64,000 nucleotides of DNA from Microcella alkalica (GTDB lineage Bacteria; Actinomycetota; Actinomycetes; Actinomycetales; Microbacteriaceae), in assembly GCF_014595885.1 (NCBI RefSeq), contig NZ_JABUKC010000001.1, positions 806,001 to 870,000 on the forward strand, written 5' to 3'. The translations under genes were made by a program, and so were the position numbers. The notes beneath the pieces were generated by a model, which made no database searches, was not told where the DNA came from, and saw nothing but the letters and a program-made list of their open reading frames with translations. Shown piece by piece: positions 28,290 through 36,846 of this stretch (position 1 is its first letter; each line of letters opens with the position of its first letter).

Positions 28290-29522
28290 ATGAGTGCCCA
28301 CGATTCCCCCGTGCTCCACCGCGACGTGCTGCACGCCGTCGCGAGCTCGCTGGGCTCGTCGCTCGTCGACGCGCACGCGCTGCAGATCGAGCCCACCGGC
28401 CAGGGCTTCACGCACGGCTACCGGGTGACGCTGCGCGACGAGGCGGGCGGCACCGCCGATCACACCGTGTTCGTCGAGACCTCGCCGCCCGACACGACCC
28501 GGGCGGGCGTGCTCACGCTGACGCAGCCGGAGACGGGCGAGCGGGTCGACGTGTGGGTGTATCCGGCCGACCCCTCGCTGCCGGCGCTGCGCACCGCCGT
28601 CTACGCCGAGGCGGCCTCGATCGTGCTCGCGCGCCTGGGCCTGCCGGTCGAGGATCTGCGGGTGAGCCTCGCGGCCTACCGCCCCGGCAAGCGCGCGGTC
28701 GTCCGCGTCGACACGGCGCGCACCGCCTACTTCCTCAAGGTCGTGCGGCCCCCCGCGGCCGAGCCGCTGCAGGCCAAGCACACGCACTGGCGCCACGAGG
28801 GCGTTCCCGTGCCGACCGTGCTCGGCTGGAGCGAGGAGGGCCTCGTCGCCCTCGAGGCGCTCGCCGGCGTCGAGCTCATCTCGGTGCTCGATCGCGTGCC
28901 GAATCCGGATGCCCTGCTCGACGAGATCGTGCGCCTCATGCAGCGCATCGCCGCCGTGCCGTCGACCGCGCCCGCGCGCGCCTCGCTCGTGCGCCGCCTC
29001 GACTGGTACGAGGAGCGCCTGGTCGAGCAGCTGCCCGCCTACGACGGCCTCATCGAGCAGACCTCGCGCGCGATCGCCCGTCGGTTCCGCGCGGGCGGCA
29101 CCCCGCCGCCGAGCCGCACCGTGCACGGCGACCTGCACCTGGCCCAGCTGCTCGTGGACGCCTCGGCGCCGACGACGATCACGGGCGTGCTCGACATCGA
29201 CACCTCGGGCTGGGGCGACCCGGCCGACGACGCCGCCGCGCTGTACGCGCACCTCATCGCCACGGTCGTGCACGACGGCGGCAGCCGAGCCACGCTGCGG
29301 GCCTCGCGCGCCTCGGTGCTCGCCGACGGCTGGCGCCGACGCTGGTTCGCGTGGCCGGAGGCGGGCTTCGTCGACCGCGCGCACGCGATCGCCGCGACCC
29401 AGCTGCTCGGCCACGCCCTCGCGCGCTCGGCGGCCGGCTCCGACGACGCGGCCGTGCTCATCGAGCGCGCCCACCGGGTCGTCGCCGCGGGGGATGCCCC
29501 GCTCACCACGGCCGTCTGGTGA
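28290..29522 (+). CDS. Aminoglycoside-phosphotransferase-like kinase
   Basis: 410 residues. The APH/choline-kinase fold is visible in the second half: catalytic loop TVHGDLHLAQLLV (HGD with Q in place of the usual N) and metal-binding GVLDIDTSGWGDPADDAA. The N-terminal 120 residues form a beta-rich segment with QGFTHGYRVTL. AGGAG lies before ATG 28290. Members phosphorylate small hydroxyl or amino compounds such as maltose, homoserine or antibiotics; the N-terminal cap is reminiscent of maltokinase-like proteins but I cannot assign a substrate. Confidence 0.75.
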   Translation: MSAHDSPVLHRDVLHAVASSLGSSLVDAHALQIEPTGQGFTHGYRVTLRDEAGGTADHTVFVETSPPDTTRAGVLTLTQPETGERVDVWVYPADPSLPALRTAVYAEAASIVLARLGLPVEDLRVSLAAYRPGKRAVVRVDTARTAYFLKVVRPPAAEPLQAKHTHWRHEGVPVPTVLGWSEEGLVALEALAGVELISVLDRVPNPDALLDEIVRLMQRIAAVPSTAPARASLVRRLDWYEERLVEQLPAYDGLIEQTSRAIARRFRAGGTPPPSRTVHGDLHLAQLLVDASAPTTITGVLDIDTSGWGDPADDAAALYAHLIATVVHDGGSRATLRASRASVLADGWRRRWFAWPEAGFVDRAHAIAATQLLGHALARSAAGSDDAAVLIERAHRVVAAGDAPLTTAVW

Positions 29523-29569
29523 CGCTCCGGGGCCCCGCCCCCGCACCCCTCACCACGGGCTCGGCCGCG

Positions 29570-29583
29570 TGAGAGTTCTCTCA
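29570..29583 (+). promoter_or_regulatory. Operator TGAGAG-TT-CTCTCA upstream of the secreted-protein gene
   Basis: A perfect 14-bp palindrome. The same palindrome, with matching flanking bases (CTCTCAT, then G or C, then CT), occurs upstream of the histidine-kinase operon at 32397-32410. The gap to the -10-like CACGAT at 29613-29618 is 29 nt, the same as at the other site. Confidence 0.6.
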
Positions 29584-29664
29584 TGCTCGCTGCGCGCGCT
29601 CACGCCGCCTGCCACGATGGACTCGGCGCACCCTGCGCCCTCGACCCTTGACGGAGGTGCGCTC

Positions 29665-30042
29665 GTGGAGCAGCGCGGCTGGATCGCCCTCGGCGCCGCC
29701 TCGGCGCTCGGCCTCGGCGTGCTCGCGGGCGCGGCGGTGTCGGTGGCGACGGCCATGCCGCTCGTCGACTCCTCGGAGTCGGTCTCGATCGCACCGATCA
29801 CGAACGCACCCGCCGACGGCAGAGGCACCACGAACGGCGGCGACCGCATGCCGAGCGCGAGCCCCTCGGCGGCGCCCTCCTCGTCGCCGGGGCCGTCGAG
29901 CTCGCCGACACCGAGCCCGACGCCGACACCGAGCCCGACGACGACCCAGGCGCCGCAGCCGGTGCCGGTCGCGCCCGCGCCGCAGCCGACCTCGGTGCAG
30001 TCGGTCGACGACGACGGCGACGACAGCTCCGACGACGGCTGA
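29665..30042 (+). CDS. Small anchored extracytoplasmic protein with Ser/Pro/Thr-rich tail
   Basis: 125 residues from GTG 29665, chosen because GGAGG sits 7 nt upstream. One N-terminal membrane segment (about residues 8-30), then a disordered outside part with an SPTPSPTPTPSP run and an Asp-rich end (DDDGDDSSDDG). No known domain. It is convergent with the two-component operon and shares that operon's upstream palindrome, so it is probably a target of the response regulator. Confidence 0.6.
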   Translation: MEQRGWIALGAASALGLGVLAGAAVSVATAMPLVDSSESVSIAPITNAPADGRGTTNGGDRMPSASPSAAPSSSPGPSSSPTPSPTPTPSPTTTQAPQPVPVAPAPQPTSVQSVDDDGDDSSDDG

Positions 30043-30112
30043 CACCGGCTCGCGCTGACCCCGGCCCGCGTCGACCCCGGCCCGCGCCGAGCCTCGGCCG
30101 GGCATCCGCCGA

Positions 30113-30781
30113 TCAGACCAGCCGGTAGCCCATGCCGCGCACCGTCTCGATGCGGTCGGCCCCGATCTTGCCGCGCAGGTAGCGCACGTACACGTCGACG
30201 ACGTTCGAGCCGGGGTCGAAGTCGAAGCCCCACACGCGCGAGAGCAGCTGCTCGCGCGAGAGCACCTGCTCAGGGTGCTGCAGGAACTGCTCGGCGAGCG
30301 CGAACTCGCGCGCCGAGAGGTCGACCGCGCTCTGGCCGACGGTGACCCGGCGGGTGCGCAGGTCGAGGGAGAGGTCGCCGTGGCGCAGCACGGTCTCGGT
30401 CGTCGCGCTCGCCCGCCCCGCCTCGCGCAGCCGCAGGCGGATGCGCGCGAGCAGCTCGTCGAACTTGAACGGCTTCGGCACGTAGTCGTTGGCGCCCGAG
30501 TCGAGCCCCTGCACCGTGTCGTCGAGGCTCGTGCGAGCCGTGAGCATGATGACCGGGGTGGCGTCGCCGCGCTCGCGCAGACGACCCAGCACCCCGAAGC
30601 CGTCGAGCCCGCCCGGCAGGCCCACGTCGAGCAGCACGAGGTCGAACGAGCCCGTCGCGAGGTAGTCGAGCGCCTCGACGCCCGTGCCGACGACGGTCGG
30701 GGCGTAGCCGCTCGCCGTGAGTCCCTTCTCGACGAAGGTCGCGATGCGCGCCTCGTCCTCGACGACGAGGATGCTCGTCAT
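30113..30781 (-). CDS. OmpR-family response regulator
   Basis: 222 residues. Receiver domain with acid pocket E8/D9, phosphoacceptor D52 (VLLDVGLPG) and K103 (PKPF), then a winged-helix DNA-binding domain (LSAREFALAEQFLQHPEQVLSREQLLSRVWG, VVDVYVRYLRGKIG). AGGAGG precedes the ATG, and ATGA overlaps the kinase stop, so it is translated with its partner. Likely DNA site: the TGAGAG-NN-CTCTCA palindromes on both sides of the operon. Confidence 0.92.
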   Translation of the reverse strand: MTSILVVEDEARIATFVEKGLTASGYAPTVVGTGVEALDYLATGSFDLVLLDVGLPGGLDGFGVLGRLRERGDATPVIMLTARTSLDDTVQGLDSGANDYVPKPFKFDELLARIRLRLREAGRASATTETVLRHGDLSLDLRTRRVTVGQSAVDLSAREFALAEQFLQHPEQVLSREQLLSRVWGFDFDPGSNVVDVYVRYLRGKIGADRIETVRGMGYRLV

Positions 30782-32355
30782 CGCACCTCCTGGTTCGTGC
30801 GGTCGGCGGGCGCCGGGTCGGCCGCCGGCGGGGGAGCGGGCGCCTGGGGCGCGACCGGCACGACGATGCCGAAGCGCGATCCCGCCGGCGAGGTCTGCAG
30901 GCTCACGTGGCCGCCGTGCGCGCGGGCGATCGCCGCGACGATCGGGAGGCCGAGGCCCGAGCCGGCGACGCCGCGCCCCGTGTCGGCGCGCCCGAAGCGC
31001 TCGAAGATGCGCTCGCGAGACTCCTCGGGGATGCCCGGGCCCTCGTCGGCCACCCAGAACTCGACCGCCCCTTGGTACCCGCTTGCGCCGATGCGGATCG
31101 TCGAACCGGCAGGCGAGCACTTCGCCGCGTTGTCGGCCAGCTGCAGCCACGCCTGGGTGATGCGCGACGGCGACACGCTCGCGACGGCGTCGACCGCACC
31201 GTCGAGCACCCACTCGTGGTCCCCGATCGCCTGCACCTTGCCGAACACTGCGGCGGTGAGGTCGGCGACGTCGGTGGGCTCGGTGACGAGCATGCCGCGC
31301 TCGTTGCGGGCGAGGTCGTCGATGTCACTCACGAGGTCGGCCATGCGGTCGAGCTCGTCGAGGGCGAGGTCGCGCACGGCCCGCACCTCGTCGGGCCGCC
31401 CGGCGTCGAGCAGCTCGAGGTGGCCGCGCACGATCGTGATGGGCGTCTTGAGCTCGTGGCGCACGTCGTCGAGCAGCTGCCGCTGCGCGGTGAGCGCGCC
31501 GTCGAGACGGTCGAGCATCGCGTTGACGGTCGTCGTGAGCGCGCCGAGGTCGTCGCGCGAGCGCACGGGGATGCGCTCGGAGGTGTCACGGTCGGTGATG
31601 CGCTCGGCGGCGAGCCGCAGCTCGCGCAGCGGCGAGAGCAGGCGCCCGGAGACGAACCAGCCGACGAGGCCGATGAGCACGATCGTGAGGGCGCTGAGCC
31701 AGGCGTAGGTGACGAAGGCGCCGCCGACCTGGTCGACCTCGCGCTGCACGTCGATCGCGGTGACGTACGCGCCGAGCTCGGGCGAGTCGGCGATCTCGAC
31801 CGGGGCGACGACGTAGCGCACGGCGCGCACGTCGTCGAGCGCCGTGGAGTTCGCGGTGCCGAGCACGACGGTGCCGCCGAGGGCCTCCTGCCAGGCGCGC
31901 TCGAGCAGGGCGGGGTCGTCGGCGAGCGAGAACGACTGCTCGACGGGCGGCGCCCAGCGCGGGGCGCCGTCGACGAGCGCGATGCTCGACTCGTGCCGGC
32001 CCGGGATCACGAAGGTCATGATCGCGCGCAACGCCTCGGTCGCCGAGTCGTAGACGGGCGGCTCGGGCGCCCCAGCGCTCGTGTCGGCGCCGTCGCCGCC
32101 CGGCTCGGTGGGTGCTCCGGCCGCCCCTTCAGCCGCCTCGTCGATCGAGGCGGCGGCGGGTGCCGTCGCGAGCACGGCGCGCGCGGACTCGACGGCGGCG
32201 AGCAGCTCCTGGTCGATGCCCTCGATGACGCGGTCGCGCTGCACGAAGTACGCGCTGATGCCCGCGAAGGTCATCCCCACCGTCGTGATCACGAGGATGT
32301 CGGCGAGGATGCGCGCCCGCACCGTGAAGGTCGGCAGGGTCAGCGCGCGGGGCAT
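30778..32355 (-). CDS. Sensor histidine kinase with HAMP domain
   Basis: 525 residues. First membrane segment near residues 15-37, an outer sensor region of about 165 residues containing a Gly/Ala/Glu-rich insert, a second segment (TYAWLSALTIVLIGLVGWFVSG), HAMP, then the H-box RHELKTP with the phosphorylated His at residue 300, N-box QLADNAAKCS, DEGPGIP and GSGLGLPIV. The C-terminus is Ala/Pro-rich. The signal is unknown. -10 GATAAT lies 6 nt before the ATG. Confidence 0.92.
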   Translation of the reverse strand: MPRALTLPTFTVRARILADILVITTVGMTFAGISAYFVQRDRVIEGIDQELLAAVESARAVLATAPAAASIDEAAEGAAGAPTEPGGDGADTSAGAPEPPVYDSATEALRAIMTFVIPGRHESSIALVDGAPRWAPPVEQSFSLADDPALLERAWQEALGGTVVLGTANSTALDDVRAVRYVVAPVEIADSPELGAYVTAIDVQREVDQVGGAFVTYAWLSALTIVLIGLVGWFVSGRLLSPLRELRLAAERITDRDTSERIPVRSRDDLGALTTTVNAMLDRLDGALTAQRQLLDDVRHELKTPITIVRGHLELLDAGRPDEVRAVRDLALDELDRMADLVSDIDDLARNERGMLVTEPTDVADLTAAVFGKVQAIGDHEWVLDGAVDAVASVSPSRITQAWLQLADNAAKCSPAGSTIRIGASGYQGAVEFWVADEGPGIPEESRERIFERFGRADTGRGVAGSGLGLPIVAAIARAHGGHVSLQTSPAGSRFGIVVPVAPQAPAPPPAADPAPADRTNQEVR

Positions 32356-32361
32356 GCCCTC

Positions 32362-32367
32362 ATTATC
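32362..32367 (-). promoter_or_regulatory. -10 GATAAT of the two-component operon
   Basis: GATAAT (minus strand) ends 6 nt before the kinase ATG at 32355, so the operon mRNA is likely leaderless. Confidence 0.6.
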
Positions 32368-32396
32368 GGCACCGCGTCTGTCGCGGGGGCTCAGGA

Positions 32397-32410
32397 TGAG
32401 AGGACTCTCA
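32397..32410 (-). promoter_or_regulatory. Operator TGAGAG-TC-CTCTCA upstream of the kinase-regulator operon
   Basis: Perfect arms with two central bases, 29 nt before the -10 at 32362-32367. It matches the site at 29570 including the downstream flank. It lies only 7 bases beyond the stop of the neighbouring phosphatase gene. Confidence 0.6.
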
Positions 32411-32417
32411 CGCCCGC

Positions 32418-33494
32418 TCAGTCGAGGCGCGGCGTGTCGCTCTCGTCGAGCACGCCGCGCGCGCCGAGCTCGAGCGCGAGCCCTGCCCCGTCGGGCGCCC
32501 ACACCCAGGGCGCGTCCGACGCGGTGGCCTCCGGGTCGTCGACGTGGCGGCGTCCTCCGGCGAGCACGGCCTCGCCCGTCGAGAGCTGACGGATCGCGAC
32601 CGCCTCGACGTTCTCGGGGTGCGCGTCGGCGAAGTCGCGGTAGAGCTCCTCGTCGTGCTGGCCGTCGTCGCCGACGAGGATCCAGCGGATGGTCGGGAAC
32701 TCCCGCGCGAGGCGCTCGAGGCTCGCGGCCTTGTGGTCTCGGCCGCTGCGGAACAGCCGATCGTGCGTCGGCCCCCAGTCGGTCAGCAGTAGCGTGCCCT
32801 CCGGGTACAGGTGCCGCGACAGGAACCGGTCGAGCGTCGGGGCGACGTTCCACGCGCCCGTCGAGAGGTAGACGACGGGGCACGACGGATGCTCGCGCAC
32901 GATGCGCTCGTAGAGCACGGCCATGCCCGGCACGGGCTGGCGGGCGTGCTCGTCGAGCACGAAGGTGTTCCACGCGGCGAGGAAGGGCCGGGGGAGCGCG
33001 GTGACCATGACGGTGTCGTCGATGTCGCTCACGAGGCCGACCCGGGCATCCGGGCTCACGACGTGGATGGGGGCCTCGACGGGCGGGCTGTCCTCCACCT
33101 GCAGCTCGATCGTGCGCAGGCCCGGCTCGAGCTCGACGCGCACGTCGACGTCGATGACGCCCCCGCGGTCGGCGTAGACGGTGACCTGCTGGCCGCCCGC
33201 GCGCACCGTCACCTCGGCGCCGCCGATCGCGATGCTCGTGAAGCTGCGCCACCCGCGCAGCGCCTTGGCCGGGCGGTGCAGGTCGAGCCCCGGCTTGACG
33301 AGCAGCACGCGCGCGAGCACCCGGATCCAGCCGGGCCCGCCGTAGCCGGCGTAGGGCACGACGACGGGCACGAGCCCCCGCTTGCGGCCGCGGCGCTCGC
33401 GGATGCGGTGCACCGAGTCCTCGAGCGCGGCCGCGCGACGCGCCCACGTCGATCGGGGGGCGCGCGCGGCGGTGTCGGGAGCGTCGGCCGGCAT
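32418..33494 (-). CDS. App1-type phosphatidate phosphatase domain protein (DUF2183)
   Basis: 358 residues. The central motif SDIDDTV (DxDxT/V of the HAD superfamily) and the later YLSTGAWN, GRDHKAASLERLAREFP and VGDDGQHDEELYRDFA define the App1/DUF2183 family, which in yeast removes phosphate from phosphatidate. A beta-rich domain precedes it (about residues 80-150), as in the family. No signal peptide or membrane segment. The bacterial role is not known. The stop is close to the operator of the kinase operon. Confidence 0.85.
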   Translation of the reverse strand: MPADAPDTAARAPRSTWARRAAALEDSVHRIRERRGRKRGLVPVVVPYAGYGGPGWIRVLARVLLVKPGLDLHRPAKALRGWRSFTSIAIGGAEVTVRAGGQQVTVYADRGGVIDVDVRVELEPGLRTIELQVEDSPPVEAPIHVVSPDARVGLVSDIDDTVMVTALPRPFLAAWNTFVLDEHARQPVPGMAVLYERIVREHPSCPVVYLSTGAWNVAPTLDRFLSRHLYPEGTLLLTDWGPTHDRLFRSGRDHKAASLERLAREFPTIRWILVGDDGQHDEELYRDFADAHPENVEAVAIRQLSTGEAVLAGGRRHVDDPEATASDAPWVWAPDGAGLALELGARGVLDESDTPRLD

Positions 33495-33569
33495 CGCTCC
33501 AGTCTTGCATGCGGGTCATGCCCGCCCCCGACGTTCGATGAGCGAACAGCGTGGAATCGAACTCGAATA

Positions 33570-33582
33570 TTCCTGCCAGGAA
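33570..33582 (+). promoter_or_regulatory. Palindrome TTCCT-gcc-AGGAA upstream of the TetR gene
   Basis: A 13-bp inverted repeat in the most AT-rich stretch of this intergenic region, just upstream of the proposed -35. TetR proteins often bind such sites beside their own gene. Confidence 0.45.
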
Positions 33583-33587
33583 AAACA

Positions 33588-33615
33588 GTCGAACACTCAG
33601 GTTGCGCGCTAGCAT
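33588..33615 (+). promoter_or_regulatory. Candidate promoter of the TetR gene
   Basis: GTCGAA (33588-33593), 16-nt spacer, TAGCAT (33610-33615). The leader to ATG 33652 is about 30 nt. Confidence 0.4.
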
Positions 33616-33651
33616 CCAAGCAGCCCGGTCGTCGAAAGGTACCCAGCCGCT

Positions 33652-34296
33652 ATGTCCTCCATCATCGAACTCAGCACGACGCTGCTCGCCGCGTCGGCTC
33701 CCATCCGCAACGAGCCCGTGCAGGCGCGCAGCACCGCGCGCCTGGCCGCCCTCCTCGACTCCGCCGCCGCGGTGATCGACGAGATCGGCTACGAGCGCCT
33801 GACGACGGCGATGGTCGCCGACCGCGCCGGCGCCTCCATCGGCACCGTCTACCGCTACTTCCCCGACCGCATCGCCGTGCTGCAGGCGCTCGCGGCACGC
33901 AACTCCGAGCGACTGCTCGAGCGCCTCGTCGGCGAGCTCGCCTCCGACGCCCACGCGACCGCGACCGACGCCGTGCTCGGCGTGCTCGAGGTCACCGTCG
34001 AGCTCTTCCGCATGGAGCCGGGCTACCGCTCGCTGCGCGTCGGCGACGTGCTCGACCTGCTGCCGCCGGCCGCCGACGAGACCGCCAACAGCGTCGTCGC
34101 CGGTGCCGTCGCCGCCGCGCTCCAGCAGCGCTTCGACGTCTCGGCCGACGACGCCGCGCGCCGTGCCATCGGCAGCGCCGTCGAGGTCATCGACGCCCTC
34201 GTCGCCCGCGCCTTCGCGCGCGACGCCGATGGCGACGCCGTACTGCTCGACGAGGCCCGCCGCGTCGTCCGCGCGACCCTCGCCGGCGTGCTCTAG
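33652..34296 (+). CDS. TetR/AcrR-family transcriptional regulator
   Basis: 214 residues. The helix-turn-helix is in residues 30-75: ALLDSAAAVIDEIGYERLTTAMVADRAG then ASIGTVYRYFPDRIAVLQAL. The ligand-binding half ends in several Ala/Val-rich helices. It lies directly upstream of, and in the same direction as, the betaine-type ABC operon but is separated from it by a strong terminator; it may regulate that operon or only itself. The upstream palindrome at 33570 is a possible operator. Confidence 0.88.
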   Translation: MSSIIELSTTLLAASAPIRNEPVQARSTARLAALLDSAAAVIDEIGYERLTTAMVADRAGASIGTVYRYFPDRIAVLQALAARNSERLLERLVGELASDAHATATDAVLGVLEVTVELFRMEPGYRSLRVGDVLDLLPPAADETANSVVAGAVAAALQQRFDVSADDAARRAIGSAVEVIDALVARAFARDADGDAVLLDEARRVVRATLAGVL

Positions 34297-34348
34297 GCGC
34301 CGCACGACCCCTGCGCGACCCGGCACCGCTCCGCCGGTCGTCGCCCTC

Positions 34349-34384
34349 ACGAGAGCCCCTCGCCCGTCGGCGAGGGGCTCTCGT
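34349..34384 (+). terminator. Terminator after the TetR gene
   Basis: A 16-bp perfect stem (34349-34364 with 34369-34384) and a CGTC loop, followed by CGTCGG. One of the strongest hairpins in the window. Confidence 0.85.
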
Positions 34385-34451
34385 CGTCGGCGCCGAGCCC
34401 GGGCGGAGCATCCGCATCGTCTGCGCAGATGCCGAGAAAAGGGGAGCATTC

Positions 34452-34482
34452 GTGACGAACGGTCGGTGACGACTGCTTGACT
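34452..34482 (+). promoter_or_regulatory. Direct repeats GTGACGA and -35 upstream of the betaine ABC operon
   Basis: GTGACGA occurs at 34452-34458 and 34466-34472 (14-bp period), followed by TTGACT (34477-34482), a good -35. The matching -10 is weak. Repeats placed just upstream of a -35 suggest an activator site. Confidence 0.4.
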
Positions 34483-34534
34483 GGGAACGCGCTGAGCGCA
34501 CCCTCAGTGCTGATCCAACCGAGAGTCGAGCATC

Positions 34535-35371
34535 GTGATCGAGTTCCGCTCCATCTCCAAGCGCTTCGACGACGGCACCCTCGCCGTCGACGACTTCAGC
34601 CTCGTCATCCCCTCCCGCCGCACGACCGTCTTCGTCGGCTCGAGCGGCTGCGGCAAGACGACCCTGCTACGCATGATCAACCGCATGGTCGACGCGTCGA
34701 GCGGCGCGCTCGAGATCGACGGCGAGAACGTCTCCGCGATCGAGCCCGTGCAGCTGCGGCGCCGCATCGGCTACGTCATGCAGAACTCCGGCCTGCTGCC
34801 GCACCGCACGGTGATCGACAACATCGCGACGGTGCCGCGGCTCAACGGCGTTCCCAAGCGTGCCGCCCACGAGCGCGCGCTCGAGCTCATGGACACGGTC
34901 GGGCTCGATCGCGCGATGGCCAAGCGCTACCCCTCGCAGCTCTCCGGCGGCCAGCAGCAGCGCGTCGGCGTCGCGCGCGGGCTCGCCGTCGACCCCAACA
35001 TCCTGCTCATGGACGAGCCCTTCGGTGCCGTCGACCCGATCGTGCGCGCCGAGCTGCAGCAGGAGCTGCTGCGCCTGCAGCGCGAGCTCGGCAAGACCGT
35101 CGTGTTCGTGACGCACGACATCGACGAGGCGTTCCTGCTCGGCGACCAGGTCGTCATCCTCGAGAAGGGCGCGCGCATCGCCCAGCGCGGTACGCCGGAG
35201 GAGATCCTCGCCAACCCCGCGAGCGACTTCGTGGCGAGCTTCGTCGGCGCCGACCGCGGCCGACGCGCATTGAGCATCCGCGAGGTCGACGGCGCTCGCG
35301 TGCTCGTCGACGCCGACGGCAACCTCGCCGGCCGGCTCGTCGACCGACCGGCGGAGGCGAGCGCCTCGTGA
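34535..35371 (+). CDS. Glycine betaine/choline ABC transporter, ATP-binding subunit
   Basis: 278 residues from GTG 34535. Walker A GSSGCGKTT, Q-loop VMQNSGLLPHRTV, signature LSGGQQQR and Walker B ILLMDEP are intact; the LLPHRTV after the Q-loop is characteristic of OpuCA/ProV-like ATPases. The C-terminal part is only about 40 residues, so the tandem CBS domains that sense ionic strength in OpuA/OpuCA are missing. GTGA overlap with the next gene. Confidence 0.9.
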   Translation: MIEFRSISKRFDDGTLAVDDFSLVIPSRRTTVFVGSSGCGKTTLLRMINRMVDASSGALEIDGENVSAIEPVQLRRRIGYVMQNSGLLPHRTVIDNIATVPRLNGVPKRAAHERALELMDTVGLDRAMAKRYPSQLSGGQQQRVGVARGLAVDPNILLMDEPFGAVDPIVRAELQQELLRLQRELGKTVVFVTHDIDEAFLLGDQVVILEKGARIAQRGTPEEILANPASDFVASFVGADRGRRALSIREVDGARVLVDADGNLAGRLVDRPAEASAS

Positions 35372-36096
35372 CCTGGGTGCTCGCGAACCTCGAGCAGATC
35401 CTCGAGCTCTCGCTCACGCACCTGCGCCTGAGCCTGCTGCCGATCGTGCTCGGCTTCGTCATCGCGATCCCGCTGGGCTGGGTGGCGCACCGATACCGCC
35501 TCACGCGAGGCCTCATCCTCACGCTCGTCGGCCTGCTCTACACGATCCCCTCGCTCGCGCTGTTCGTCGTGCTGCCGCCGCTGCTCGGCACGCCGTTCCT
35601 CAGCGAGGCGAACGTGCTCATCGCGCTCACCATCTACGCGGTCGCGATCATGGCGCGATCGACGGCGGATGCCCTGGCGAGCGTCGATCCGGACATCCAG
35701 CAGGCCGCCACGGCCATGGGGTACTCCTCCTGGCGCCGATTCTGGGTGGTCGACCTCCCTCTCGCCGGGCCCGTGCTGCTCGCGGGCCTGCGCGTCGTCG
35801 CCGTGAGCACGGTGAGCCTGCTCACGGTTGGGGTCATCGTCGGCGTCGACAGCCTCGGCTACCTGTTCACCAACGGCTACCAGCGCGGCATCCTCGCCTC
35901 GGTGCTCACGGGCGTCGTCGTGACGGTGCTCATCGCCCTGCTGCTCGACCGCGTGCTCGCGCTGCTGGGCGCCTGGCTCATGCCATGGACGAGAGCGGGG
36001 CGCGCGAGTCGCCGGTCGCGCGTCGCGCAGCCCAGCCAGCTCGTCGATCGCGCGCCCGCGACGGTCGGCACGGGCGTGCAGGGGAGCGGCGCATGA
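35368..36096 (+). CDS. Betaine-type ABC transporter permease 1
   Basis: 242 residues from GTG 35368, overlapping the ATPase stop. About five to six membrane segments. The permease EAA-like loop (DPDIQQAATAMGYSSWRRFWVVDLPLAGPVLLAGLR) contacts the ATPase. N-terminal HLRLSLLPIVLGFVIAIPLGWVAHRYR is typical of OpuCB/OpuCD. The C-terminal 35 residues are basic and Ser-rich. Overlaps the second permease (ATGA). Confidence 0.9.
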   Translation: MTWVLANLEQILELSLTHLRLSLLPIVLGFVIAIPLGWVAHRYRLTRGLILTLVGLLYTIPSLALFVVLPPLLGTPFLSEANVLIALTIYAVAIMARSTADALASVDPDIQQAATAMGYSSWRRFWVVDLPLAGPVLLAGLRVVAVSTVSLLTVGVIVGVDSLGYLFTNGYQRGILASVLTGVVVTVLIALLLDRVLALLGAWLMPWTRAGRASRRSRVAQPSQLVDRAPATVGTGVQGSGA

Positions 36097-36824
36097 ACCT
36101 CTTCCTCGACGCCTTCGCCTGGATCGCCGCGCCCGAGCAGTGGAGCGGCTCCGGGTCGCTGCCGCAGAGGCTCGGCGAGCACTTGCTCTACACCGTCATC
36201 GCCGTCGGCGTCGCGGCCCTCATCGCGGTGCCGATCGGCTGGCTGATCGGCCACACCGGCCGGGGGCGCGAGTTCGCCGTCGGGCTCTCCGGCGCGGCGC
36301 GTGCGCTGCCCTCGTTCGGCCTGCTGTTCCTGTTCGTCATGCTCGTCGGGGTCACCCTCCGCGGCCCGATCGTCATCGCGGTGCTCGTCCTCCTGGCGAT
36401 CCCGCCGATCCTCGCCGGGGCGTACGCGGGATTCGAGGTCATCGACCGCCGCACGATCGACGCCGCGCGCGCGATGGGCATGACCGAGGGGCAGATCCTC
36501 TGGCGCGTCGAGGTGCCGCTCGGGCTGCCGCTGCTGTTCGGCGGCCTGCGCAGCGCGACCCTCCAGGTCGTCGCGACCGCCGTGCTCGCCGTCTTCGTCG
36601 GCCTCGGCGGGCTCGGCTACGGCATCGTGCAGGGCATCGCCGTGCGCCAGTTCGACCAGATGCTCGGCAGCGCGCTGCTCATCATCGCGCTGGCCCTGCT
36701 GCTCGACGCGGTCTTCGCGCTGCTCGAGCGCTTCGCGGTGCCGCGCGGCGTGCGCGCGGGCCGCACCCCCATCGTCCGCTCGGCGTCACCGCGACGCCGG
36801 GCGGTGGCGGAGCCCTCCGCCTGA
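36093..36824 (+). CDS. Betaine-type ABC transporter permease 2
   Basis: 243 residues. Its EAA-type loop is RRTIDAARAMGMTEGQILWRVEVPLGLPLLFGGLR, and it has GLGGLGYGIVQGIAVRQFDQMLGSALL, diagnostic of the OpuC-type second permease. Together with permease 1 it forms the membrane channel. ATG 36093 overlaps the upstream stop. Confidence 0.9.
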   Translation: MNLFLDAFAWIAAPEQWSGSGSLPQRLGEHLLYTVIAVGVAALIAVPIGWLIGHTGRGREFAVGLSGAARALPSFGLLFLFVMLVGVTLRGPIVIAVLVLLAIPPILAGAYAGFEVIDRRTIDAARAMGMTEGQILWRVEVPLGLPLLFGGLRSATLQVVATAVLAVFVGLGGLGYGIVQGIAVRQFDQMLGSALLIIALALLLDAVFALLERFAVPRGVRAGRTPIVRSASPRRRAVAEPSA

Positions 36825-36846
36825 ACCGAGAAGAAGGAAGAGTGTG

